DNA of 64,000 nt from NCBI RefSeq assembly GCF_004135365.1, contig NZ_CP035492.1, forward strand, positions 1,550,001 to 1,614,000. The letters run 5' to 3'. Below the pieces are notes generated by a model. That model had not been told where the DNA came from. It worked only from the letters and a program-made list of their open reading frames with translations, and made no database searches. The translations under genes were made by a program, and so were the position numbers. Positions 17,340 to 24,384 of the stretch are shown here, in pieces. Every line of letters begins with the position of its first letter. The first letter of the stretch is position 1. The stretch is from Paenibacillus protaetiae (GTDB lineage: Bacteria > Bacillota > Bacilli > Paenibacillales > Paenibacillaceae).

Positions 17340-17369
17340 CAGTATGGGCATTTCGGTTAAAGCTTAATC
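17340..17369 (-). promoter_or_regulatory. Candidate sigma-G promoter for the small gene and ypeB
   Basis: Minus strand GATTA (17365-17369), 18-base spacer, CATACTG (17340-17346); the sigma-G pattern is roughly GHATR, 18 bases, CATNHTA. It overlaps the 3' end of prsW and lies about 45 bases before the small gene. Sigma-G control of ypeB is known in B. subtilis. Confidence 0.45.
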
Positions 17370-18052
17370 TCTTCTTCGGAGGCGAGGTAGCGGAACGGCG
17401 ATCTGGAAGTTGCTCTTTGCATTTTGCGGATTCCCCACACCCACAAAAAAGCCATGAACGGGATAATCGTCCACATCCAATTGCTGCTGTAGCTGACCAT
17501 CAAGTAGTCGTAAATGCCGTGCAGCAGCATCGGCAATAGAAGCGTAATCGCCAAATAACGCTGCACTTTGCGCTTCGGGGCAAATTTGGCTTTGCCCAAA
17601 TAATACCCCATCGCGACGCCAAACAGCGCATGGCCGGAAACCGGAAGCAGCGCCCTCATCAGCAGCGTACCGAACGTCGCCGGCGAAAACACGGCGTACA
17701 TGACGTTTTCCAGCGTTGCGAAACCTAGCGATATCGATGCGGCATATACAATCCCGTCATACGGTTCGTCAAATTCGGTATGGTTAAATATCAAATGATA
17801 CAGCACAAACCACTTGGCCAGTTCCTCAATGCCAGCCGATTGCACAAAAGCAAACAGTACCGGATTGTCGCCAAGCCACAGCTCTAACCCCCGCTGGATA
17901 ACTACGATCGGAATAACGATCAGCATGCCGAACACAAACATGCGGATCACCATGGAGATCGGTTCGGACTCGTACCGGTCTTTCAAATATAAATAGGTGA
18001 GCAGCGAAATGCCTGGTGCAACTGCAGCCGTCAATATGGAGAACAACAGCAT
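17357..18052 (-). CDS. prsW: PrsW-type intramembrane protease
   Basis: PrsW cuts the anti-sigma factor RsiW at site 1 in response to cell-envelope stress. 231 residues with about seven hydrophobic segments. The metalloprotease-like acidic motif GIEELAKW (about 80-87) and later histidines in SGHALFG are present. It is upstream of the ypeB segment, in the order known for B. subtilis (prsW, sleB, ypeB), except that sleB is missing. The cognate anti-sigma factor is not in the window. Confidence 0.9.
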   Translation of the reverse strand: MLLFSILTAAVAPGISLLTYLYLKDRYESEPISMVIRMFVFGMLIVIPIVVIQRGLELWLGDNPVLFAFVQSAGIEELAKWFVLYHLIFNHTEFDEPYDGIVYAASISLGFATLENVMYAVFSPATFGTLLMRALLPVSGHALFGVAMGYYLGKAKFAPKRKVQRYLAITLLLPMLLHGIYDYLMVSYSSNWMWTIIPFMAFLWVWGIRKMQRATSRSPFRYLASEEEIKL

Positions 18053-18183
18053 TTCGACTCACCTCCTGTGTGTATGAAATGCTTTTCATTTGCCATGTTG
18101 CTTACAAGTATACAATGCCTCAGCCGATAACGGAAATACTTCTCCCGTATGCAAACGCTATTATCCATACATTGCTAAGCAAG

Positions 18184-18222
18184 AAGAGCATCCGCTGACG
18201 AAAACCGCCTGCGGATGCTCTT
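18184..18222 (-). terminator. Intrinsic terminator of mecA
   Basis: A perfect 12-bp stem (18184-18195 with 18211-18222). On the minus strand it is followed by an imperfect T-rich stretch, 27 bases past the mecA stop codon. Confidence 0.7.
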
Positions 18223-18248
18223 TAGTCCCAGCTTTCTTGTGCCCGCGT

Positions 18249-18869
18249 TCAGCCGGAAAAATGCGTGCATATTTCTTGTATCGCTCCCGATGCAACAATC
18301 ACCTTGCCGTATTCTTCAAGCATGGCGTATGTCACCGATGTTGCTTCGCCAAATTCGGCTAGCACCGCGATAACCGCATTATGCCTCGATGTTTCCATAT
18401 TCGCAGGCTCTAAAGCCAATATATATTTCCCGTTGTACGAATAGAGCCGACCGTCTTCGGTAAGCGAAGCCGATTTCAGTTTCTTGCACACGTCGATAAC
18501 ATCCTCGAAGTCCCGAAAGGCGTACATGACAACATCGCTTTGCTCCATTGTCACTTCCATTTCGTATATATCCTCTTCGCTGTCGTCATCTTCCTCCAGA
18601 ATGTGATCTTCAGAACCGGCAGCAACTTTGCCGCGGGTTACGATGACGACCATTCCTTGTGCAGGAAGGGCAAATACTTCAACGGCGAGCGGTCCCCCGC
18701 TTGCGTCAAAGCCGAGTTCGGTGTATGCCTGATCCATCATTTCGCTAAACAGCTCATGTACTTTAGGAATTTCTCGCCACATATCATCCTTCTGGATCCC
18801 ACGTTCCAGCAGGTCGTCGTACGTCAGGAATATACGTATCTTGTCCTGACTCAGCCGCTCGATCTTCAT
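18249..18869 (-). CDS. mecA: Adaptor protein of the MecA/YpbH family
   Basis: MecA-type adaptors bring substrates such as ComK to the ClpC/ClpP protease. 206 residues: N-terminal substrate-binding domain beginning MKIERLSQDKIRIFLTYDDL, an acidic linker (EEDDDSEED, about 90-100) and the C-terminal Clp-binding domain. Position near prsW matches ypbH, the B. subtilis paralogue of mecA, so this may be the YpbH rather than the MecA orthologue. GGAGGA precedes the ATG. Confidence 0.92.
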   Translation of the reverse strand: MKIERLSQDKIRIFLTYDDLLERGIQKDDMWREIPKVHELFSEMMDQAYTELGFDASGGPLAVEVFALPAQGMVVIVTRGKVAAGSEDHILEEDDDSEEDIYEMEVTMEQSDVVMYAFRDFEDVIDVCKKLKSASLTEDGRLYSYNGKYILALEPANMETSRHNAVIAVLAEFGEATSVTYAMLEEYGKVIVASGAIQEICTHFSG

Positions 18870-18988
18870 GACAGGATCCTCCTCTGCAGCATCTGTTGTA
18901 ACAGCGTATGAAATTTTAGATAAGATGTGAACAAAATATGCTATGTAACTATGTTACCATGTTCGTCCTTTAAATGCACTATCACCCT

Positions 18989-19044
18989 AAAAAAAGAATC
19001 GTACAATCAGCCCGCTTTTTCTTACAGGCGATTGTACGATTCTT
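18989..19044 (-). terminator. Strong intrinsic terminator of the 108-residue gene
   Basis: A perfect 15-bp stem (18994-19008 with 19030-19044), 21-base loop, then TTCTTTTTTT on the minus strand. It closes the transcript ending at 19061. Confidence 0.88.
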
Positions 19045-19060
19045 GATCCGTCCGGCGTAT

Positions 19061-19387
19061 TTAATGCGGGCCGGAAGCCGCCTCTTCCTTAATACGCGAT
19101 ACCTCCTGCTTTACCGAAGGGTCACTTTCAATAAGCGCCTCCAGTTTACCCCATTCTTCGCCGGAGTGAGCTTTGGTATCGCTTGACGGCTTTGGGACTT
19201 GCTTGGCCGCCTCGTGCATCGATCGGTTCATCATGCCGGATACCGCAAAGCCCGTTAATTTAGAGCCGATGCCCGTCACTGCGTGTGAAAGACGGGCAGC
19301 CGCATCCGGCCTTTTGCGCGCAAACACCATAGCTGCTGCTGCGCCTACGAGACCGCCTACAATAAACCCGCTGCGTAGCTTGAACAT
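19061..19387 (-). CDS. Uncharacterised small membrane-anchored protein
   Basis: 108 residues. The N-terminus has one Gly/Ala-rich hydrophobic helix (about 7-23, GFIVGGLVGAAAAMVF) followed by a basic RKR, so probably a single anchor with a cytoplasmic tail. The remainder is polar and helical (HEAAKQVPK, QEVSRIKEEAA). The glycine-rich helix and charged tail resemble YtxH-type proteins in layout, but I cannot claim homology. It has its own terminator and is 104 bases from its upstream neighbour. Confidence 0.6.
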   Translation of the reverse strand: MFKLRSGFIVGGLVGAAAAMVFARKRPDAAARLSHAVTGIGSKLTGFAVSGMMNRSMHEAAKQVPKPSSDTKAHSGEEWGKLEALIESDPSVKQEVSRIKEEAASGPH

Positions 19388-19491
19388 ATTCGGAAGCCTC
19401 CTTCAAATGAGACTCAAGTTATGCGCATGAGCTCATTTATAGAATGCCTGCCTCTCCGTCCCTCCATGCCGCATAATTATTGGAAAGGCGC

Positions 19492-19728
19492 TTACTCCGT
19501 ATAGTTAATCCCGTACCAGAACAACCCGGCAACCAGGCAAACAAACAGGACAAACAGCAGATTGTAATACCACTTGCTCAGCTTTTGCGAGCTTGAAGGA
19601 TGTTTCTTGCTTCTGGGGGGCAGAGCATGATCCGTCATCGAGTCTGTGCTTGCGGCCGTTTGTCCGGGCGCTTGTTCATGCTGAGAATGCTTCTGCCTCG
19701 ATTTACCGAATTTTTCTACCCTGCTCAT
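19492..19728 (-). CDS. Uncharacterised tail-anchored small protein
   Basis: 78 residues. A polar N-terminal region rich in Lys, Gln and Ser is followed by one C-terminal helix (about 55-73, LLFVLFVCLVAGLFWYG), so a tail-anchored membrane protein. Its start overlaps the stop of the CPBP protease gene by 4 bases (ATGA), which suggests coupled translation and a shared task. It also contains an intact run of six C. Function unknown. Confidence 0.65.
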   Translation of the reverse strand: MSRVEKFGKSRQKHSQHEQAPGQTAASTDSMTDHALPPRSKKHPSSSQKLSKWYYNLLFVLFVCLVAGLFWYGINYTE

Positions 19729-20318
19729 GGCTCCCTCCTGTATCGGATAATTAGTCCCATAATCAAATCAACAATAAAATGCGTAACGATTGGGGCCCAA
19801 ATCGTCCCCGTCTGAATGTAAATCCAGCCCAGCCCATAGCTGATGGAAAATACAAGCCCCGTTGGAATCCAATGCCGCAAGTACCGGACATGGATTGCAG
19901 CAAAGATAATGCTTGTCCAATACGGGCCAAATGAATGCTGAACTGCACCGCGGAACAGCAGCTCCTCACAGATCGATACAACCAAACAAATAAGCACGAT
20001 ATGCCAAATCGGCCTTCTGCGGAACAGCATTTCGTTAATGCCGCCGTCATCCGACGCTTCTTCCGGCACCCATTTGGCGAGCAGCAGGTCCGCAGCTACT
20101 ACAGCCGCTGCCAAACCGGCGCCCCATGCGGCAAATTCCCAATTGCCCGGCAGCTTAAAAAGATGAAAAATATTTTGGCGCTGAAATAACAGCCAGATCA
20201 GACCGATAATAAGAGTAAGCGCCTGAGTCATATACAAATTAATGAGAAGCAGCCGGTCGTTAAGCTGATCGGAGGTTACCTGCTTCAATCGGATTTTTCG
20301 AAATTCGAACTTTTTCAT
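19725..20318 (-). CDS. CPBP-family intramembrane metalloprotease (YpbD position)
   Basis: 197 residues and about six hydrophobic helices. The CPBP/Abi motifs are present: CEELLFRG (motif 1, catalytic glutamates, about 113-120), FAAIH (motif 2) and THFIVD (motif 3). Bacterial members are CAAX-protease relatives whose substrates are mostly unknown. It lies near prsW and mecA as ypbD does in B. subtilis. Coupled to the 78-residue tail-anchored gene downstream. Confidence 0.85.
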   Translation of the reverse strand: MKKFEFRKIRLKQVTSDQLNDRLLLINLYMTQALTLIIGLIWLLFQRQNIFHLFKLPGNWEFAAWGAGLAAAVVAADLLLAKWVPEEASDDGGINEMLFRRRPIWHIVLICLVVSICEELLFRGAVQHSFGPYWTSIIFAAIHVRYLRHWIPTGLVFSISYGLGWIYIQTGTIWAPIVTHFIVDLIMGLIIRYRREP

Positions 20319-20400
20319 AGATTCCCGCCTGTCTTTGAAGGTTCATATGGTCTTTGCGCTTTACGGTAATCATTTTATGTTATAAAAAAGGGGTTATTTT

Positions 20401-21300
20401 ATGGAAAAAAGACATCGCCGCTCTACTATGCTGTTCAGCCTTTTATTTTTGCTTATGCTTGTCATAGCCGTTGGCTCTTTTATTTTCGGCGTCAAAATCG
20501 GCGTAAACAAAACGGAGGACAGATACAAGTCTGACCAAGAAGCGGCGGCTGTATTAAAAACAGCGGCGCCAGCAAGTCAGCAGGATCTTGTTTCTTTCTA
20601 TAATACCGTATTTTTGCCTTATAGTGAATTTCAGACGAAATGGCTCGAATCCGAGCGGGCTTTGTCGCAAGGCAAACTGACAAAATCCGAGTCTGCATTC
20701 ACCAAGCTGGCCAAACTCGCCAAACAACAATATGTAGAGGCCGGAACGGTAAATATGCAGAACATTCAGCTGCTAGGCAGCGCGCAAACGAGCTATCTGC
20801 GCAGTTTAAAGCTGTTTGGACAAGCAGCAGAGGAAGCTGCGGCTCATGCTAAAAAGCTGAAAAACGCCGATTTGAGCGCAAGTATCGCGGCAGACGTCAA
20901 CTACAAGACCGCCATTAAGCAGCAGCTCGCCGCACAGCAGCTTTTTTATGACGGCATGCTGCAGTGGAATGCGTCCGTCGACAGCAGCATCCCGGCACAT
21001 TACAGCTATAACCCGAATATGAAGCTGGCGGCCTGGAATAAACTTCCTTTAATTGTAAAAAATAAATTAATGGCCGATCAGCTTAAATCAGTTAATGCCC
21101 TAACGGAATTTTACCCGCAGGACTTGGCAAGCCGCATTGATGCCTTGGTTAAAGGCGGCCAAGCGGCCAAGCTGAAGCTGGTTACGCTGAGCGATGCCAT
21201 TCATTTGCTCTCCGATACGAATGCAGTACGGAGCGGCGACTACGATTCCAGCAAAACGAAGCTTTACGCAGGAGAACAGCTTCCGGTGCCGTTCTCCTAA
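20401..21300 (+). CDS. Uncharacterised membrane-anchored extracytoplasmic protein
   Basis: 299 residues. A basic start (MEKRHRRS) and one helix (about 10-30) anchor it; the rest is soluble, rich in Ala, Lys, Leu and Gln and predicted mainly helical, for example the Ala/Lys stretch at about 135-160. AAGGGG lies 7 bases before the ATG. It is one of the few plus-strand genes, divergent from the CPBP protease and convergent with the rhodanese gene. I recognise no family. The helical body resembles sensor or scaffold ectodomains only in general composition. Confidence 0.65.
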   Translation: MEKRHRRSTMLFSLLFLLMLVIAVGSFIFGVKIGVNKTEDRYKSDQEAAAVLKTAAPASQQDLVSFYNTVFLPYSEFQTKWLESERALSQGKLTKSESAFTKLAKLAKQQYVEAGTVNMQNIQLLGSAQTSYLRSLKLFGQAAEEAAAHAKKLKNADLSASIAADVNYKTAIKQQLAAQQLFYDGMLQWNASVDSSIPAHYSYNPNMKLAAWNKLPLIVKNKLMADQLKSVNALTEFYPQDLASRIDALVKGGQAAKLKLVTLSDAIHLLSDTNAVRSGDYDSSKTKLYAGEQLPVPFS

Positions 21301-21305
21301 ATCGC

Positions 21306-21632
21306 CTAATCGTATTGAAAACCTTGGAGCATGGCATACGCCGCCATACCGCCAGTTACGTTATGCAGCCCGGTGATGCCCTGCTCCGCTAAATAATCGC
21401 ATACGGCTGCGCTTCTCACCCCATGAGCGCAAATAATATAAACCGGCTTGTCTTCCGGCAGCCTGCCGATTGCATGCGGAATACTGTTCATCGGAATATG
21501 AGTGGATGACGGGATATGATAATATTGCCATTCCGCTAGTTCTCTTACGTCAATAATTTGCTGCGGTTCCACTTCCTCGGCTTCCAGCAGGCGAAGCAGC
21601 CCGGAGGCGTCCAAATCTATCCAATTGCTCAT
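21306..21632 (-). CDS. Rhodanese-like sulfurtransferase domain protein
   Basis: 108 residues forming one rhodanese domain. The active-site loop reads CAHGVRS (about 68-74) with the catalytic cysteine, and IIDVREXXEW-like IDVRELAEW lies near residue 24. Such single-domain proteins carry persulfide sulfur or act as thiol carriers; the partner is unknown. It ends 5 bases from the convergent 299-residue gene. ATG has a GGAGAG ribosome site. Confidence 0.88.
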   Translation of the reverse strand: MSNWIDLDASGLLRLLEAEEVEPQQIIDVRELAEWQYYHIPSSTHIPMNSIPHAIGRLPEDKPVYIICAHGVRSAAVCDYLAEQGITGLHNVTGGMAAYAMLQGFQYD

Positions 21633-21735
21633 ACAAGTCTCTCCTTATTCTCCATACCGTGTCAAATTACGGCTCTATCCTTCAGTTTACTGTACGAATT
21701 CTAACGAAATTTTCACAATTGGGCAAGTTTCAGCA

Positions 21736-21763
21736 TTGCATTCCAACGCTGCCTTGCTATAAA
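21736..21763 (+). promoter_or_regulatory. Probable sigma-A promoter of serA
   Basis: TTGCAT (21736-21741), 16-base spacer, TATAAA (21758-21763). Transcription would begin near 21770, giving a leader of about 275 bases before serA. Confidence 0.5.
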
Positions 21764-21770
21764 ATGATAT

Positions 21771-22044
21771 AGTCTAAATGGAGAACTTGTTCTCGTGCTT
21801 GATTTAATGGATGTGTTTGAGTACTAAATTTTTTGTAAGAGGCGGTATCAAATTTCTGTAACAACGGAAAGTTTCTTATCCGTTTCGTCTTGTTGTTTGC
21901 AGGCAATGAGTTACATTAAAGTGTTAAAGTGGTGATTAGAACTCCATGCGGAGTTTTTTTCTATAATTTACTCAGTCAACATTCGTTATGAATCCTTTAA
22001 TTATCAGTTTCATAGCGACACCACCATTAGGAGGCATTCTGAAC
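21771..22044 (+). promoter_or_regulatory. Structured leader of serA containing an early terminator
   Basis: The leader holds a GAGAAC-GTTCTC hairpin near its 5' end, a second hairpin AACGGA / TCCGTT (21863-21868 with 21879-21884) and a terminator-like hairpin AACTCC ATGC GGAGTT with seven T (21940-21960). The serA ribosome site AGGAGG follows about 70 bases later. The layout suggests transcription attenuation, but I found neither a T-box consensus nor any other known riboswitch core. This is also the only content of the 412-base gap before serA besides the promoter. Confidence 0.45.
21940..21960 (+). terminator. Terminator-like hairpin in the serA leader
   Basis: Six-bp stem (21940-21945 with 21950-21955), ATGC loop, seven T. 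It lies upstream of serA on the same strand, so it would act as an attenuator rather than as an operon end. Confidence 0.6.
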
Positions 22045-23634
22045 ATGTTTAAAGTGCTAGTATCGGATCCAATCAGTGATCTCGGCATCCAGCAGCTTGT
22101 CGATGCACAAGATGTTATCGTCGAGAAAAAAACAGGGCTTAGCGAAGATGAGCTTGTCGCAATTATCGGAGATTACGACGCGCTGCTCGTTCGCAGCCAA
22201 ACGCGGGTAACCGCACGCATTATGGAAGCGGCTTCCAAACTGAAAGTTGTTGGCCGCGCAGGCGTAGGTGTCGACAATATCGACCTGAATGCCGCTACGA
22301 CACAAGGCATTATCGTTATTAATGCTCCAGACGGCAACACGATTACCACTTGCGAGCATACGTTTGCCATGATGATGGCTGTCGCACGCCACATCCCGCA
22401 AGCATATTTGAAAACGGTCGGCGGAGAATGGGACCGTAAAACATTCCTCGGCGTAGAGCTTCGCAATAAAGTGCTTGGCGTTCTCGGCATGGGTCGTATC
22501 GGAAGCGAAGTTGCCAAGCGCGCAAAAGCATTCGGCATGCAAATTCTTGGCTACGACCCGTTCTTGACGGAAGAACGTGCTGACAAGCTTGGCATCAAGC
22601 TGGCAACCGTGGATGAAATTGTCCGCAACGCTGATTTTATGACGGTTCATACGCCGCTTACACCGGAAACCCGCCATATGATCGGAAGAGCGCAATTCGA
22701 AGTGATGAAACCAGGCATGCGTATCGTTAACTGCGCACGCGGCGGAATTATTGATGAAATGGCATTGGTAGAAGCGGTTAACAGCGGCATTGTAGCCGGC
22801 GCTGCATTTGACGTATTCGAATCGGAGCCGCCTGCAGCCGATCATCCGTTCCTTTCCAATCCTAAAATTATCGTAACGCCTCACCTTGGCGCTTCGACAG
22901 TTGAAGCACAAGAAAACGTGGCGATCGACGTTTCGGAGCAAGTGCTGCACATTTTGCGCGACGAGCCGTTTATGAACGCAGTAAACATGCCTCCTATTCC
23001 GGCAAATCTGCAAAGCAAGCTTCAACCTTATTTCGAGCTTGGCGAAAAGCTTGGCAGCTTTATTGCACAAGCGACGGACGGCGCGGTGCAGGAGATCGTG
23101 GTTGGCTACTCCGGCGAGCTTGCTGAGCTGGATACACAGCCGATTACCCGTTATATCGTAAAAGGCGTGCTGTCGCATCACCTTGGCGCTGAGCAAGTGA
23201 ATGTCGTTAACTCGATGCATCTGGCCAAAGTGCGCGATTTGAACATCGTCACCAACAAATCGCATGCAGCTAAAGACTTTACGAACCTGGTTACCGTTTC
23301 GCTTCGCACGAAACAAGAAGAACGTTCGGTATCCGGCACATTGCTGACGGGCTACGGCCCGCGTATTGTAAGCATCGACAAATTCTCGGTTGACGTTACA
23401 CCGGAAGGCAATCTGATCCTGATTGCGCATAACGACAAACCGGGTATTATCGGTAATGTCGGTACGCTGCTGGGCAGCAACGACGTGAACATTGCAACGA
23501 TGCAGGTTGGCCGTCAGCTCGTAGGCGGTTCCGCTATTATGGTGCTTCGCGTCGACAAGAGCGCGCCAAAAGACGTACTGCAAAAAATTACAAGCTTGCC
23601 TGATCTGAACAACGCGAAAGAAATTACGCTGTAA
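22045..23634 (+). CDS. serA: D-3-phosphoglycerate dehydrogenase
   Basis: First enzyme of serine synthesis, oxidising 3-phosphoglycerate to 3-phosphohydroxypyruvate with NAD. 529 residues from an ATG at 22045 with AGGAGG 10 bases upstream (the open frame to 21988 has no ribosome site). Substrate- and NAD-binding domains carry GMGRIG (about 152) and the catalytic His in PHLGAST (about 278); an intervening domain and a C-terminal ACT domain (about 455-529, LILIAHNDKPGIIGNVG) follow, the site where serine inhibits in related enzymes. Long-form SerA is typical of Bacillales. Confidence 0.97.
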   Translation: MFKVLVSDPISDLGIQQLVDAQDVIVEKKTGLSEDELVAIIGDYDALLVRSQTRVTARIMEAASKLKVVGRAGVGVDNIDLNAATTQGIIVINAPDGNTITTCEHTFAMMMAVARHIPQAYLKTVGGEWDRKTFLGVELRNKVLGVLGMGRIGSEVAKRAKAFGMQILGYDPFLTEERADKLGIKLATVDEIVRNADFMTVHTPLTPETRHMIGRAQFEVMKPGMRIVNCARGGIIDEMALVEAVNSGIVAGAAFDVFESEPPAADHPFLSNPKIIVTPHLGASTVEAQENVAIDVSEQVLHILRDEPFMNAVNMPPIPANLQSKLQPYFELGEKLGSFIAQATDGAVQEIVVGYSGELAELDTQPITRYIVKGVLSHHLGAEQVNVVNSMHLAKVRDLNIVTNKSHAAKDFTNLVTVSLRTKQEERSVSGTLLTGYGPRIVSIDKFSVDVTPEGNLILIAHNDKPGIIGNVGTLLGSNDVNIATMQVGRQLVGGSAIMVLRVDKSAPKDVLQKITSLPDLNNAKEITL

Positions 23635-23651
23635 TCCGATCAAGCTGATAC

Positions 23652-23690
23652 AAAATCCCCTCTATGCTAGACATAGAGGGGATTTTTTTT
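23652..23690 (+). terminator. Strong (bidirectional) terminator after serA
   Basis: A perfect stem of about 15 bp around a 5-base loop, followed by eight T on the plus strand and four T on the minus strand. It lies between the convergent serA and the gene at 23696, so it can serve both. Confidence 0.92.
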
Positions 23691-23695
23691 GCCGG

Positions 23696-24157
23696 TTATG
23701 GTGCTGTCAAATCCATGGAAAGCTGCTCAGCTTCATCCCGGTCAGCCGCAGGACCAGCCAGATACACTTGCATGCCGTATTGGTTATCCAAATCTTTAAG
23801 GCTAATCCATGCTTTATCCGCCTGTTCGTCCGCCCATACAAAACCAATTGATTGTACGGTTTGATCTGAGCCGGAGACGGTGACATTACCAAACAAAGAA
23901 TGGCCGTCTTGACGCAAAGTAACCGGATAAGACTTGTCATTGACGGTCAATGTCCCTTTAAAACGGTAATTTCCCTGCAAGTTATGATTTCTTGTGCCGC
24001 TCAAATGAAATGACATCTTCTCCACCAAATGCGAATCAACGCCATACAAAACACCGTCCATTTGCTTGTCCACTTTCAACGGCTTCAGCCAGCCGTAACC
24101 TGCATAAACGAGTACAACGATAACGACCGCTGCAATTGCCGCAATCCATTTTTTCAA
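23696..24157 (-). CDS. Uncharacterised secreted or membrane-anchored protein
   Basis: 153 residues. MKKWIAAIAAVVIVVLVYAGYGWL is a signal anchor; the remainder is a beta-strand-rich soluble domain (GNYRFKGTLTVNDKSYPVTL) lying outside the cytoplasm. It starts at a TTG (24157) whose upstream ribosome site is weak (GGTGATGG), and it overlaps the end of a possible 26-residue hydrophobic reading frame. No family recognised. Placed between serA and the resDE genes. Confidence 0.6.
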   Translation of the reverse strand: MKKWIAAIAAVVIVVLVYAGYGWLKPLKVDKQMDGVLYGVDSHLVEKMSFHLSGTRNHNLQGNYRFKGTLTVNDKSYPVTLRQDGHSLFGNVTVSGSDQTVQSIGFVWADEQADKAWISLKDLDNQYGMQVYLAGPAADRDEAEQLSMDLTAP

Positions 24158-24234
24158 AATGCCATCACCGCCCAGATGTAAAAAAGATTATGTGCCGATA
24201 GCATAAACGCACCAGCTAACAAAAAGGTTACCAT
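24154..24234 (-). CDS. Possible 26-residue hydrophobic peptide
   Basis: ATG-initiated frame reading MVTFLLAGAFMLSAHNLF and eight further mostly hydrophobic residues. Its TGA overlaps the TTG start of the next gene, a layout used for translational coupling. No good ribosome site precedes it, so it may be chance. Confidence 0.25.
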   Translation of the reverse strand: MVTFLLAGAFMLSAHNLFYIWAVMAF

Positions 24235-24354
24235 AAACGTTAACTTGCAGCATCTTTTTTGCCGTTTCCTATTTATTCCGCTTTATTTCGAGTGATTACA
24301 GCAATAATAACGCCCAATGTTTCACGAGCAACAAGATTACTCTTCTTTTTTCAA

Positions 24355-24384
24355 CAAAATAATGCCCCGATTAATTCGGGGCAT
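24355..24384 (-). terminator. Intrinsic terminator overlapping the resE stop codon
   Basis: A 9-bp stem (24362-24370 with 24376-24384) with the resE TAA in the loop, then ATTATTTTG on the minus strand. The last resE codons form the 5' arm. Confidence 0.7.

Noticed and set aside
21940-21960. T-box or other known riboswitch before serA
   Set aside because: No T-box consensus or tRNA-pairing UGGN bulge was found; reported only as an unclassified leader.
22057-23643. 528-residue open frame opposite serA
   Set aside because: Antisense of a well-conserved dehydrogenase; composition rich in Cys, His and Arg as expected of a shadow.
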